Source: an uncultured Sphingomonadaceae bacterium (lineage in GTDB: Bacteria > Pseudomonadota > Alphaproteobacteria > Sphingomonadales > Sphingomonadaceae). Taken from it: a stretch of DNA of 64,000 nucleotides. The DNA lies in the NCBI GenBank assembly GCA_947504025.1, contig CANNFX010000004.1, positions 104,346 through 168,345 on the forward strand, given 5' to 3'. The translations under genes were made by a program, and so were the position numbers. The notes below the pieces were generated by a model, which did no database searches, had not been told where the DNA came from, and saw nothing but the letters and a program-made list of their open reading frames with translations. Of the stretch, positions 24,350-32,140 are shown piece by piece. Every line of letters starts with the position of its first letter. The first letter of the stretch is position 1.

Positions 24350-25381
24350 GTGCTGATCCTGGATGCTGTCTTTCGTTTTTCTGGTCTCGGCCTGCTACTT
24401 CTACTCGCGATAATAACCTTAAAATCGGCCAAAAACTCACCGCCGCACCTGTTTCTTGGTCTTGCAAGCATAAGCATGGCTGGGTTGTTTCTGGGCTACA
24501 CCCCGGATGAATTTGATTTGCCACATGCGCTCAGAATACTCGTACGAATTCTGGACATTCCACACCTCATTTTCATCTGGCTGTTTGTTCTATCGCTGTT
24601 TGAAAGAGGTTTTACGGTCAAGTTGACGCATTGGCTCGTTGGCGGCCTCTATTGCTTGCCGATTGCCGTAGCGCGACTACTCCAATTTACAGATCTCGGT
24701 CCATTCCCGTTCTGGGCGACAGCGCTCGTCGGTTTGATGTCGTTTGCAATTGCTAGTCATGTGATCGCCATCGCCCTGCTTGGCCGAGCAGATGATCTGT
24801 CGGCTAGCAGAAGGGTTTCAAGGGTGTATTTCTCGGTCATGATGGGGTTTGTGACTGTTTCAGCTGCCGCTATCGAGGTGATCTTCACCGGTGATTGGGC
24901 GGTTTTGCTGCCGACAGCAAAAATCCTCACCATCTGGCCCGCAATCATCTGGGTCACCGTTTGGTTGGTGCAACTCAGGCCGAACGTGTTTGCGTTCGCC
25001 GCATCGGGCAAGAAGAAGGGACATGACCCGGAAAAACGCGCCCGGCTGCACAATGCCTTGATTGCCGAGATAGTTGACCGAAAAGCTTATCTCGAACCAC
25101 GCCTCACAATCCCGCTGCTTGCTGGGCGTCTTGCAGTGACTCAGCACACGCTGCGCGAGTTGATCAATCAGGACCTAGGCTTCAAAAACTTCAGCGATTT
25201 CATCAATACCTATCGTATTGAGGCAGTGAAACATGCGTTTACTGAGCCCGCGAACCGGCACAAATCGATTTTGGAGATTGCCATGGATCATGGATTCAAC
25301 TCCCTGTCGCCGTTCAACAAAGTGTTTAAAAATCAAGTTCATCTTACGCCGAAGGAATTTCGCGAGCGTGTAGTCGAATAA
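24350..25381 (+). CDS. AraC-family regulator with an N-terminal polytopic membrane domain
   Basis: A 343-residue protein from the GTG at 24350, which directly precedes the first membrane helix. The frame is open back to 24200, so the start is uncertain. About seven hydrophobic segments fill residues 3-215 (VFRFSGLGLLLLLAII, LTHWLVGGLYCLPIAVARLL and others). An AraC-type double HTH follows at about 235-340: LAGRLAVTQHTLRELINQDL, and the second half ILEIAMDHGFNSLSPFNKVF with QVHLTPKEFRERV. This layout puts the DNA-binding domain at the inner face of the membrane. It is divergent from the S41 peptidase gene, its most likely target. Confidence 0.82.
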   Translation: MLILDAVFRFSGLGLLLLLAIITLKSAKNSPPHLFLGLASISMAGLFLGYTPDEFDLPHALRILVRILDIPHLIFIWLFVLSLFERGFTVKLTHWLVGGLYCLPIAVARLLQFTDLGPFPFWATALVGLMSFAIASHVIAIALLGRADDLSASRRVSRVYFSVMMGFVTVSAAAIEVIFTGDWAVLLPTAKILTIWPAIIWVTVWLVQLRPNVFAFAASGKKKGHDPEKRARLHNALIAEIVDRKAYLEPRLTIPLLAGRLAVTQHTLRELINQDLGFKNFSDFINTYRIEAVKHAFTEPANRHKSILEIAMDHGFNSLSPFNKVFKNQVHLTPKEFRERVVE

Positions 25382-25518
25382 CGAAGTTTAACGTGATGAG
25401 AGCCTTTCTTCGGCGCCGGATCCTTGAGTCCATTTTTCGCCAATTTGCTGAAGACGAAGGATTGCACTGCGGAAAGTTTGTCGCTAGGTGCCCGCGACCC
25501 ACGCATTTCCTTGGTTAA

Positions 25519-25592
25519 GGCCCGATGGCGGAGTGGTTACGTAGCGGACTGCAAATCCGCGTACGCCGGTTCGATTCCGGCTCGGGCCTCCA
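25519..25592 (+). tRNA. tRNA-Cys (GCA)
   Basis: A full cloverleaf is readable: acceptor GGCCCGA pairs with TCGGGCC, the anticodon stem GCGGA/TCCGC closes the loop CTGCAAA with anticodon GCA, and the T arm is GCCGG-TTCGATT-CCGGC. The discriminator is T and CCA is encoded at 25590-25592. Confidence 0.95.
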
Positions 25593-25654
25593 CGGTGAAG
25601 TTTAAAGGATTTTATTGCAGGCTGTGGCGCTCGCCGCTAGTGGCCCGCTCTAGT

Positions 25655-25730
25655 GCCGCTTTAGCTCAGTCGGTAGAGCACATCATTCGTAATGATGGGG
25701 TCAGAGGTTCGAATCCTCTAAGCGGCACCA
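25655..25730 (+). tRNA. tRNA-Thr (CGT)
   Basis: Acceptor GCCGCTT pairs with AAGCGGC, the D arm contains AGCTCAGTCGGTAGAGC, the anticodon stem CATCA/TGATG encloses TTCGTAA with anticodon CGT (reads ACG), and the T arm is AGAGG-TTCGAAT-CCTCT. CCA is encoded. It lies 62 bases after tRNA-Cys on the same strand. Confidence 0.96.
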
Positions 25731-25760
25731 CAACTTTCCATAGGCAATTACGGGACGAGC

Positions 25761-25808
25761 GGCTGCACGGTCATTCGTTTGAGCGATCGTCGCAGCCCTG
25801 AAGTTTTT
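25761..25808 (+). terminator. probable terminator after the tRNA pair
   Basis: GGCTGC (25761-25766) pairs with GCAGCC (25792-25797), extended inward by ACGGTC/GATCGT with one wobble pair and one bulged C. A short TTTTT follows at 25804-25808. The stem is long but the T run is short, so termination is likely rather than certain. Confidence 0.55.
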
Positions 25809-25906
25809 CTGTGACCAGCAGGGTTCCAATGTTTCAGAGCAACCGATGATCATCATCAGGATGTATGCGTCATTCCTGCAAGGCAGCCGATATATGAGAT
25901 GATCCC

Positions 25907-25920
25907 TTGATTTAAATCAA
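25907..25920 (+). promoter_or_regulatory. Fnr/Dnr box upstream of the nitrate-island barrel gene
   Basis: TTGAT-TTAA-ATCAA, a perfect match to the FNR/DNR consensus. Its centre is 65 bases before the ATG at 25979; binding at -41.5 would place the start of transcription near 25955. Confidence 0.85.
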
Positions 25921-25978
25921 TTCCAACGCAAGTCAGGCGCGTTAAGGGCGCGAGTGAAACTCCCACAGGAGCAATCCA

Positions 25979-27226
25979 ATGTCCTTACTCAATGGCCCCA
26001 TAAAATTCAGTCTCATTTGCGCCGTCGCAATTTTCTCTGAACAGGCCGCTTTTGCGGAATCCGATCCCGCGCCGGCGGAAACCAAATCGGAAGCTGAGTC
26101 TCCGATCAAGCCCTATGTAGATGTTCGTTACCGCCTTGAAACAGTTGATCAGGCAGGGCTGCCACGTGATGCAACAGCTTCAACGCTCCGTATTAAGGCA
26201 GGTATCGAAACCGCTGAATGGAACGGCTTCAGCGCGAAGGTCGAAGGGGAAGCAATCACTAATATCGGCGCTGATCGGTTCAATGATACCGTGAATGGAC
26301 GAACCCAATTCCCCGTAGTGGCTGATCCGTCAGATGTTGTTCTCAACCAAGCTTATGTGCGCTGGCGGCATAACAACAGCATCGATGCCAAAGTTGGCCG
26401 GCAGACTGTCAACTTAGACAACCAGCGCTGGATAGGTTCTGTGGGCTGGCGACAGAATGATCAGACAATGGATGCGGTGCTGGCAACCGTAACGGCCACG
26501 AAGCGGCTGTCCGCGACATATGGCTATAGTTGGCGCGTTCAGCGGATTTTTGGCCCGGACTCACCAAAGGGCACCTTTCGAAACAACAATGTTCATTTGA
26601 TCCGTGCGAGCTATGATGCACCCGTGGCCGGCCGTATCACCGCCTATTCCTATCTTTTGGATGTTCCCGACGCGCCTGGGGTTTCTTCGCAAACATTCGG
26701 CGTTCGGCTGGCTGGTAAGCAAGATATCGGTGGCGCGAAACTGCTCTATGCCGCTGAATATGCACAGCAATCGGACTATGGGCCCAATCCCGCAAATTTC
26801 CGGCACGGCTATCTGTTGCTGGAGCCAGGGCTTTCGGTCGGTCCGGTAACTGCGAAGATCGGGCTGGAACGCCTAGAAGGAGACGGCACGACAGCTTTGC
26901 AAACACCGCTCGCCACGCTGCATAAATTCAATGGCTGGGCGGACAAATTTTTGAACACGCCAGCAAATGGTCTGCGCGATATCTACGGCGACCTCGTGAT
27001 CAAGCCCGACGGACCTGATTGGCTAAAGGGAACAACATTCCGCGCACTCTACCATGATTACAGATCAACCCGAGGAAATTTGGATTATGGGCAGGAGTGG
27101 AATTTCCTGATCGCACGATCCTTTGGAAAGCATGTCTCGGTATCGTTGAAATATGCTGACTATGATAGCGCTGGGTTTGGGGCCGATACTCAGAAATTCT
27201 GGTTCACGACCCAGTTTAAATTCTGA
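25979..27226 (+). CDS. outer membrane beta-barrel of the alginate-export/porin type
   Basis: A 415-residue exported protein. A signal peptide (hydrophobic core LICAVAIFSEQAAFA, then ESDPAP) is followed by alternating amphipathic strands through to the terminal phenylalanine (FWFTTQFKF), the usual outer membrane insertion signal. Strand-rich segments such as DVRYRLETVDQAG, YVRWRHNNSIDAKVGRQTVN and GQEWNFLIARSFGKHVSVSL resemble the alginate export (AlgE-like) porin family. There are no alginate genes nearby. It has a perfect Fnr box and overlaps nnrS by one base, which suggests a channel for nitrate, nitrite or another anion rather than alginate; that substrate is my inference. Confidence 0.8.
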   Translation: MSLLNGPIKFSLICAVAIFSEQAAFAESDPAPAETKSEAESPIKPYVDVRYRLETVDQAGLPRDATASTLRIKAGIETAEWNGFSAKVEGEAITNIGADRFNDTVNGRTQFPVVADPSDVVLNQAYVRWRHNNSIDAKVGRQTVNLDNQRWIGSVGWRQNDQTMDAVLATVTATKRLSATYGYSWRVQRIFGPDSPKGTFRNNNVHLIRASYDAPVAGRITAYSYLLDVPDAPGVSSQTFGVRLAGKQDIGGAKLLYAAEYAQQSDYGPNPANFRHGYLLLEPGLSVGPVTAKIGLERLEGDGTTALQTPLATLHKFNGWADKFLNTPANGLRDIYGDLVIKPDGPDWLKGTTFRALYHDYRSTRGNLDYGQEWNFLIARSFGKHVSVSLKYADYDSAGFGADTQKFWFTTQFKF

Positions 27227-28416
27227 TGGCTAGGCCACAGCCCTCTGCAGGCGATGAAAATGGCGTATATGCGGGGCCGGCCTTCTTCAGCCATGGTTTC
27301 AGGCCGTTCTTCTTTTCAGCGGCTCTGTTCGCCGGATTGGCGATCCCGCTATGGATGGCGGCCTTTTCACATGGTTATCCAGTCGGAGCAAATGTCGATG
27401 CGCTGAGCTGGCACGCGCATGAAATGTTATTTGGATACGTAGCTGCTGTAATCGCTGGCTTTGCGCTGACAGCCATTTCGAACTGGACTGGACGCCCGCC
27501 GGTAAGAGGCTGGCGGCTCGCTCTATTATTTTCCCTGTGGCTGGCTGGCCGCATTGCCATGCTTATAGGTGGCGATGTTACCGTGATAGCGGTCATTGAT
27601 TGCCTGTTTTTATTTGCCGTTGCCGGATTGGCATTACACGACGTGAGTGCAGGTCAAAACTGGCGAAACCTTCCGGTGTGCGGGTTGATTGCGCTTCTTG
27701 CCCTGAGCAATTTTGCCGATCACGCGGGAGCGGGCTTAGGCCTAATCCACCAAGCAGGGCTGCGATCCGCATTGGCCGTGATTGCCATATTGATGCTGTT
27801 GATTGGAGGCCGGATCATCCCAACCTTCACGGCCAATTGGATGAAAAAACATGGTATGGGCAATTTGCCAACTACCATGGGCCTGTTCGACAAAATCACT
27901 CTGCTGATTTCGGTAGTGGTTCTGATCTGCTGGATTGCTTTTCCAAACGCCGTCGCGACGGGATTTGGCTTCATTATCATCGCATTCTTGCATATTTTCA
28001 GACTGTCGCGTTGGAGGGGGTGGAGAGTTGTAAGCGATCCACTCGTGCTTGTTTTGCACATTGCCTATCTCTGGATACCGGTAGCGTTCGGCCTGATGGG
28101 ACTGGCAATCTTTCGGCCTGACATCCTGACGTCTGCTCATGCGCTTCATGCATTGACAACAGGTGCTATCGGGCAACTCACCATGGCAGTTATGACTCGC
28201 GCAAGCTTGGGGCATTGCGGCCGCGAGCTGCGTGCGGGAGCGGGAACTGTGGTGATTTACGGTTTGATATTTCTAGGGACTGCATTGCGGATCATATTGC
28301 CATTCGGCGACGTCGGATATGCTTTAGCGATGTCGATAGCTGGAGTGATTTGGGCATTAGCTTTTCTGCTTTTTGCAACCATTTACGGCCCAATGCTATT
28401 CGCCTCAAGACGATAG
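27226..28416 (+). CDS. nnrS: NnrS family heme/copper membrane protein
   Basis: A 396-residue polytopic membrane protein with about twelve hydrophobic segments. It opens with FFSHGFRPFFFSAALFAGLA, the typical NnrS start, and carries LSWHAHEMLFGYVAAVIAGF, TAISNWTGRPP, IGGRIIPTFTANWM and GAIGQLTMAVMTRASLGH, all conserved blocks with possible heme-ligand histidines. NnrS proteins reduce NO and nitrosative stress during denitrification. The start codon overlaps the stop of the barrel gene (TGATG), so the two are translationally coupled and would share the Fnr box. Confidence 0.92.
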   Translation: MARPQPSAGDENGVYAGPAFFSHGFRPFFFSAALFAGLAIPLWMAAFSHGYPVGANVDALSWHAHEMLFGYVAAVIAGFALTAISNWTGRPPVRGWRLALLFSLWLAGRIAMLIGGDVTVIAVIDCLFLFAVAGLALHDVSAGQNWRNLPVCGLIALLALSNFADHAGAGLGLIHQAGLRSALAVIAILMLLIGGRIIPTFTANWMKKHGMGNLPTTMGLFDKITLLISVVVLICWIAFPNAVATGFGFIIIAFLHIFRLSRWRGWRVVSDPLVLVLHIAYLWIPVAFGLMGLAIFRPDILTSAHALHALTTGAIGQLTMAVMTRASLGHCGRELRAGAGTVVIYGLIFLGTALRIILPFGDVGYALAMSIAGVIWALAFLLFATIYGPMLFASRR

Positions 28417-28423
28417 CCAGAGC

Positions 28424-29140
28424 TTAATGTACACCCAATCCAACCTCCGGATTGTCAATCAGTGGATTTGGGCAGGCAAGCTTTTCTAGAGCATCCCAAT
28501 CGTCGATATGTACTTTGGGTCCCTGCACGCGGACGCCGTGGGCACTTAATGCACCGAAGGAGCGCGACAGGCTTTCCGGTGTCATGCTTAGCAGGGCGGC
28601 GATGGTTTTCTTATCTGCTGGTAGCGTAAAACTCGTTGCCTCGCCTTTCTCCTTCGAGAGACGTAACAGATAGTTTGTCAGCCGCTCAAATGCCGGTCGG
28701 AGCTTTGTTTCCTTATGCATCTTGACCATTTGGCGGTACGCTTTGGAAAGCTCGGACGCGATAGCAACGGCAAATACCTTGTCTTCGGCAAAATGAAGCC
28801 GGATATGTTCGGCCGGTATCATGAGAACGCGGGAAGCCGTTAGTGTTCTTGCCGACATCAGGCAGACGGCATCGACAAGTACAGCGGCAAGAATGAAGGC
28901 CGATGTTGGCGACACGATTGCCATGCTCGTCTCACGCCCTCCATTGCGCGCAAACAGTTCGGCCGATCCATCGACAAGTACATAAAGGAAATCTGCACTG
29001 TCGCCTTCGCGGATCAAATCAACTTGCGCGGGGAAGTTTTGTAGAAAGGCAGCAGCGACCAGTGCTTCGAAGTTGTCATCCGTCATACCGGAAAACATCG
29101 GCAGATGGCGAACTGCATCAATGTCTTGTGATCGCATCAA
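28424..29140 (-). CDS. Crp/Fnr family regulator, Dnr/NnrR-like (no FNR cysteine cluster)
   Basis: A 238-residue transcription factor. The cyclic-nucleotide-binding-fold sensor covers about residues 15-125 (NFPAQVDLIREGDSADFLYV), the dimerisation helix about 130-155 and the HTH about 175-215. The recognition helix reads TPESLSRSFGAL, with the E-x-x-S-R pattern of FNR that reads TTGAT. The N-terminal cysteines of oxygen-sensing FNR are absent; only two scattered Cys exist. This matches Dnr/NnrR types, which sense NO through heme. It is divergent from narK with two perfect Fnr boxes between them, and converges on nnrS with a seven-base gap. Confidence 0.9.
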   Translation of the reverse strand: MMRSQDIDAVRHLPMFSGMTDDNFEALVAAAFLQNFPAQVDLIREGDSADFLYVLVDGSAELFARNGGRETSMAIVSPTSAFILAAVLVDAVCLMSARTLTASRVLMIPAEHIRLHFAEDKVFAVAIASELSKAYRQMVKMHKETKLRPAFERLTNYLLRLSKEKGEATSFTLPADKKTIAALLSMTPESLSRSFGALSAHGVRVQGPKVHIDDWDALEKLACPNPLIDNPEVGLGVH

Positions 29141-29184
29141 TATTCTAACCCCTGATTCGTTTGATCACTATCCATTACATTGGT

Positions 29185-29198
29185 TTGATATATATCAA
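29185..29198 (-). promoter_or_regulatory. Fnr/Dnr box near the crp/fnr-type gene
   Basis: TTGAT-ATAT-ATCAA, a perfect consensus, centred 51 bases upstream of the regulator start, so autoregulation is likely. A one-mismatch copy (TTGAT-CACT-ATCCA) lies at 29161-29174, closer to the gene. The symmetric site cannot be assigned to one strand by sequence; I list it with the nearer gene. Confidence 0.8.
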
Positions 29199-29287
29199 GG
29201 CTAGAATCAATAGATACCAAAAATGACTGCTATATTCAGCAACTCCAAGGCTAACATTTCTTCTAATTTCCTGCAGTTTTAGGCCCT

Positions 29288-29301
29288 TTGATCCAAATCA
29301 A
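29288..29301 (+). promoter_or_regulatory. Fnr/Dnr box upstream of narK
   Basis: TTGAT-CCAA-ATCAA, a perfect consensus, centred 85 bases before the GTG start of narK. With the usual -41.5 activation geometry transcription would begin near 29336, leaving a leader of about 44 bases. Confidence 0.85.
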
Positions 29302-29379
29302 AGAACGGAAAATAGTCTCGTTTCAAACGAAGCCAATCAGGGGAGGAAAGCGATCCTCTCGCATTGATGGAGACAGACC

Positions 29380-32124
29380 GTGCCAGATATCGCCAGCGTA
29401 ACATCTAGGCAGCAGCACAAAGCGCTCGGGTTGAGCACTGCAGCGTTCACCACTTGTTTTGCGGTGTGGACGATCTTCTCGATCATTGGGATTAAGATCA
29501 AGGCCGATCTGGGGCTGTCGGATACGCAATTCGGCCTCCTTGTCGGCACGCCAATTTTGACCGGTTCCTTGTCGCGCATTTTTTTGGGTATTTGGACCGA
29601 TCAATACGGCGGTCGACTGGTTTTTACGCTGACAATGTTGTGCGCTGCGATTGCTACTTTTCTGCTCTCAATGGCGACGAGCTACCCAGTAATGTTGATC
29701 GCTGCCCTTGGTGTGGGTCTAGCGGGTGGTAGTTTCGCGGTTGGTATCGCTTATGTATCCAAATGGTATCCCCAAGAAAAACAGGGCACAGCTCTGGGTA
29801 TATTTGGGGTCGGTAATGTCGGCGCCGCGATCACCAGCTTTGTTGCGCCTATGGTGTTGGTCGCGTTTGGTTGGACGACCGTGGCGCAGGTCTGGGCTGC
29901 AATATTGGCCGCAACCGCGGTGTTCTTCTGGTTTTCTACAGAAGATGATCCGGTGATAAAAGCACGGCGCTTGAGCGGCGAAAAGCCGCGTTCTGCACTG
30001 ATGCAGCTGGAACCCCTGAAAAATCAGCAAGTCTGGCGTTTTGCGCTCTACTACTTCTTCGTATTTGGCGCATTTGTTGCTCTTGCGTTGTGGCTCCCTC
30101 ATTATCTGATCGACGTCTACAAACTGGATATCAAAACAGCGGGTATGATTGCTGTGGCCTATTCAGTCCCGGCCAGCCTGTTTCGTGCTTATGGCGGGCA
30201 TTTGTCAGACCGGTTCGGCGCACGGAAGGTCATGTATGCGACCTTTGGCGTATCACTGCTGTGTCTGTTTATGCTTTCCTACCCTGAAACTGACTATATC
30301 ATTCACGGGATCGAAGGGCCGATCGCTTTCTCCACTTCGATGGGCCTGGTGCCATTCGTCATCACGATTTTCATCCTCGGCTTCTTCATGTCGCTGGGTA
30401 AGGCTGCGGTCTACAAGCATATTCCGGTCTATTATCCAGGCAATGTAGGCTCCGTTGGCGGACTGGTTGGTATGATTGGCGGCTTAGGCGGTTTCATACT
30501 TCCCATCGCCTTTGGCGCGATGAATGACCTTACCGGCATTTGGACGAGTTGTTTCATGCTGCTGTTCTTCCTTGTTGGAATCGCACTGGCATGGATGCAC
30601 TTCTCGGTTCGCCAGATGGAGCAAAGAGCGGTTGGCAAGCAACTGTCTGCACTGCCTGAATTCCCCGAAATGGAAAGTGTTCAGGATTCGTCGGTCCACG
30701 AAGCAACTCGCGCCTCGAGCAAAGTGCTTGATGAGTGGAAGCCCGAGGATGAGGAGTTCTGGGCGGATAAGGGTGCAAAAATTGCTCAGCGCAATCTATG
30801 GATTTCGATCCCTTGTTTGCTGCTTGCATTTTCGGTCTGGCTCGTTTGGTCAATCGTTGTAGCCAAACTGCCATCCATCGGCTTCGATTACACCACCGAT
30901 CAACTGTTCTGGCTCGCTGCCTTACCCGGGCTTTCAGGCGCGACGTTGAGAATCTTCTACAGCTTCATGGTGCCGATTTTCGGCGGTAGGCTCTGGACCA
31001 CGCTAACCACTCTTTCGCTGATGATACCGGCGTTGGGGATTGGTTATGCGGTGCAAAACCCTGAAACACCGTATTTTATCTTTCTGACGCTGGCGCTGCT
31101 GTGCGGCTTTGGTGGCGGTAACTTTGCCTCGTCTATGGCCAATATCAGTTTCTTCTTCCCCAAGCGCCAAAAGGGTAATGCGCTCGCGCTCAATGCTGGG
31201 CTGGGCAACGCAGGCGTCTCTGTGATGCAGTTCCTGGTGCCAGTCGTCATCACCGCCAGCGTTTTTGGAGCAATCGGCGGGGAGCCGCAGACGCTCCAAG
31301 ACGGAAGCCAGCTGTGGATGCAGAATGCGGGCTTTATCTGGATACCATTTATCCTGATCAGCTCTGCTCTCGCTTGGTTTGGCATGAATGACATTGCGTC
31401 TGCTAAAGCCAGTTTCTCTGAGCAGGCGGTGATTTTCCAGCGCAAGCACAATTGGATCATGTGCATCCTTTACACGGGAACGTTCGGGTCCTTTATCGGC
31501 TATTCCGCAGGTTTCCCGCTGCTGACCAAGATCGCTTTTCCCGAAGTGGATTCATTGAAATACGTGTTCCTTGGACCGCTAATCGGTGCAATCTCCCGTG
31601 CGGCGACTGGCTGGATTTCCGATAGATGGGGCGGAGGCCGTGTCACCTTCTGGACGTTCCTTCTGATGATCGTCGCCGTTGTCGGGGTCTTGTACTTCCT
31701 TGGTATCAAGGAACAGGAAGGCGCGTTCTGGGGCTTCTTCACGATGTTCATGTTGTTGTTCTTCGCAACGGGTATCGGCAATGCCTCTACCTTCCAGATG
31801 ATTCCGATCATCATGCGTAAGGAAGTGGGGCGTCTGATGCCCGAGCTGTCTGCGAATGCGCAGCTTCGTAATGCGGAGAAAGAGTCAGCTGCGATTATCG
31901 GGTTCACCTCTGCCATCGCAGCTTACGGGGCGTTCTTCATCCCAAAGGCATACGGCACGTCAATCTCGATCACCGGCACGCCCAACGCGGCCTTGTGGGG
32001 CTTCGGCATCTTCTACGCCGCCTGCGCCGCTTTGACCTGGTTCTACTACACCAGACGCGGAAGCCTGCTCCACGATATCGAACGGGGCAAAGAAGCCGCC
32101 GCGCCCATTCCCGCTACAGCCTAA
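29380..32124 (+). CDS. narK: fused double NarK nitrate/nitrite transporter
   Basis: A 914-residue protein made of two complete 12-helix major facilitator modules, residues about 15-420 and about 465-900, joined by a charged linker (VLDEWKPEDEEFWADKGAK). Nitrate-signature segments are present in each half (GLAGGSFAVGIAYVSKWYP in the first, GFGGGNFASSMANISFFFP in the second). In Paracoccus-type fusions the first module is a nitrate/proton symporter and the second a nitrate/nitrite antiporter. The start is a GTG with GGAGA six bases before it. It precedes narG by 16 bases and so leads the nar operon under the Fnr box at 29288. Confidence 0.95.
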   Translation: MPDIASVTSRQQHKALGLSTAAFTTCFAVWTIFSIIGIKIKADLGLSDTQFGLLVGTPILTGSLSRIFLGIWTDQYGGRLVFTLTMLCAAIATFLLSMATSYPVMLIAALGVGLAGGSFAVGIAYVSKWYPQEKQGTALGIFGVGNVGAAITSFVAPMVLVAFGWTTVAQVWAAILAATAVFFWFSTEDDPVIKARRLSGEKPRSALMQLEPLKNQQVWRFALYYFFVFGAFVALALWLPHYLIDVYKLDIKTAGMIAVAYSVPASLFRAYGGHLSDRFGARKVMYATFGVSLLCLFMLSYPETDYIIHGIEGPIAFSTSMGLVPFVITIFILGFFMSLGKAAVYKHIPVYYPGNVGSVGGLVGMIGGLGGFILPIAFGAMNDLTGIWTSCFMLLFFLVGIALAWMHFSVRQMEQRAVGKQLSALPEFPEMESVQDSSVHEATRASSKVLDEWKPEDEEFWADKGAKIAQRNLWISIPCLLLAFSVWLVWSIVVAKLPSIGFDYTTDQLFWLAALPGLSGATLRIFYSFMVPIFGGRLWTTLTTLSLMIPALGIGYAVQNPETPYFIFLTLALLCGFGGGNFASSMANISFFFPKRQKGNALALNAGLGNAGVSVMQFLVPVVITASVFGAIGGEPQTLQDGSQLWMQNAGFIWIPFILISSALAWFGMNDIASAKASFSEQAVIFQRKHNWIMCILYTGTFGSFIGYSAGFPLLTKIAFPEVDSLKYVFLGPLIGAISRAATGWISDRWGGGRVTFWTFLLMIVAVVGVLYFLGIKEQEGAFWGFFTMFMLLFFATGIGNASTFQMIPIIMRKEVGRLMPELSANAQLRNAEKESAAIIGFTSAIAAYGAFFIPKAYGTSISITGTPNAALWGFGIFYAACAALTWFYYTRRGSLLHDIERGKEAAAPIPATA

Positions 32125-32140
32125 CCCGAGGATCTGAAAC

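Noticed and set aside
25519..25978. Possible attachment site or integrase remnant at the tRNA pair beside the nitrate island
   Set aside because: I found no integrase gene and no repeated tRNA 3' end at the far side of the island, so insertion into the tRNA is not supported.
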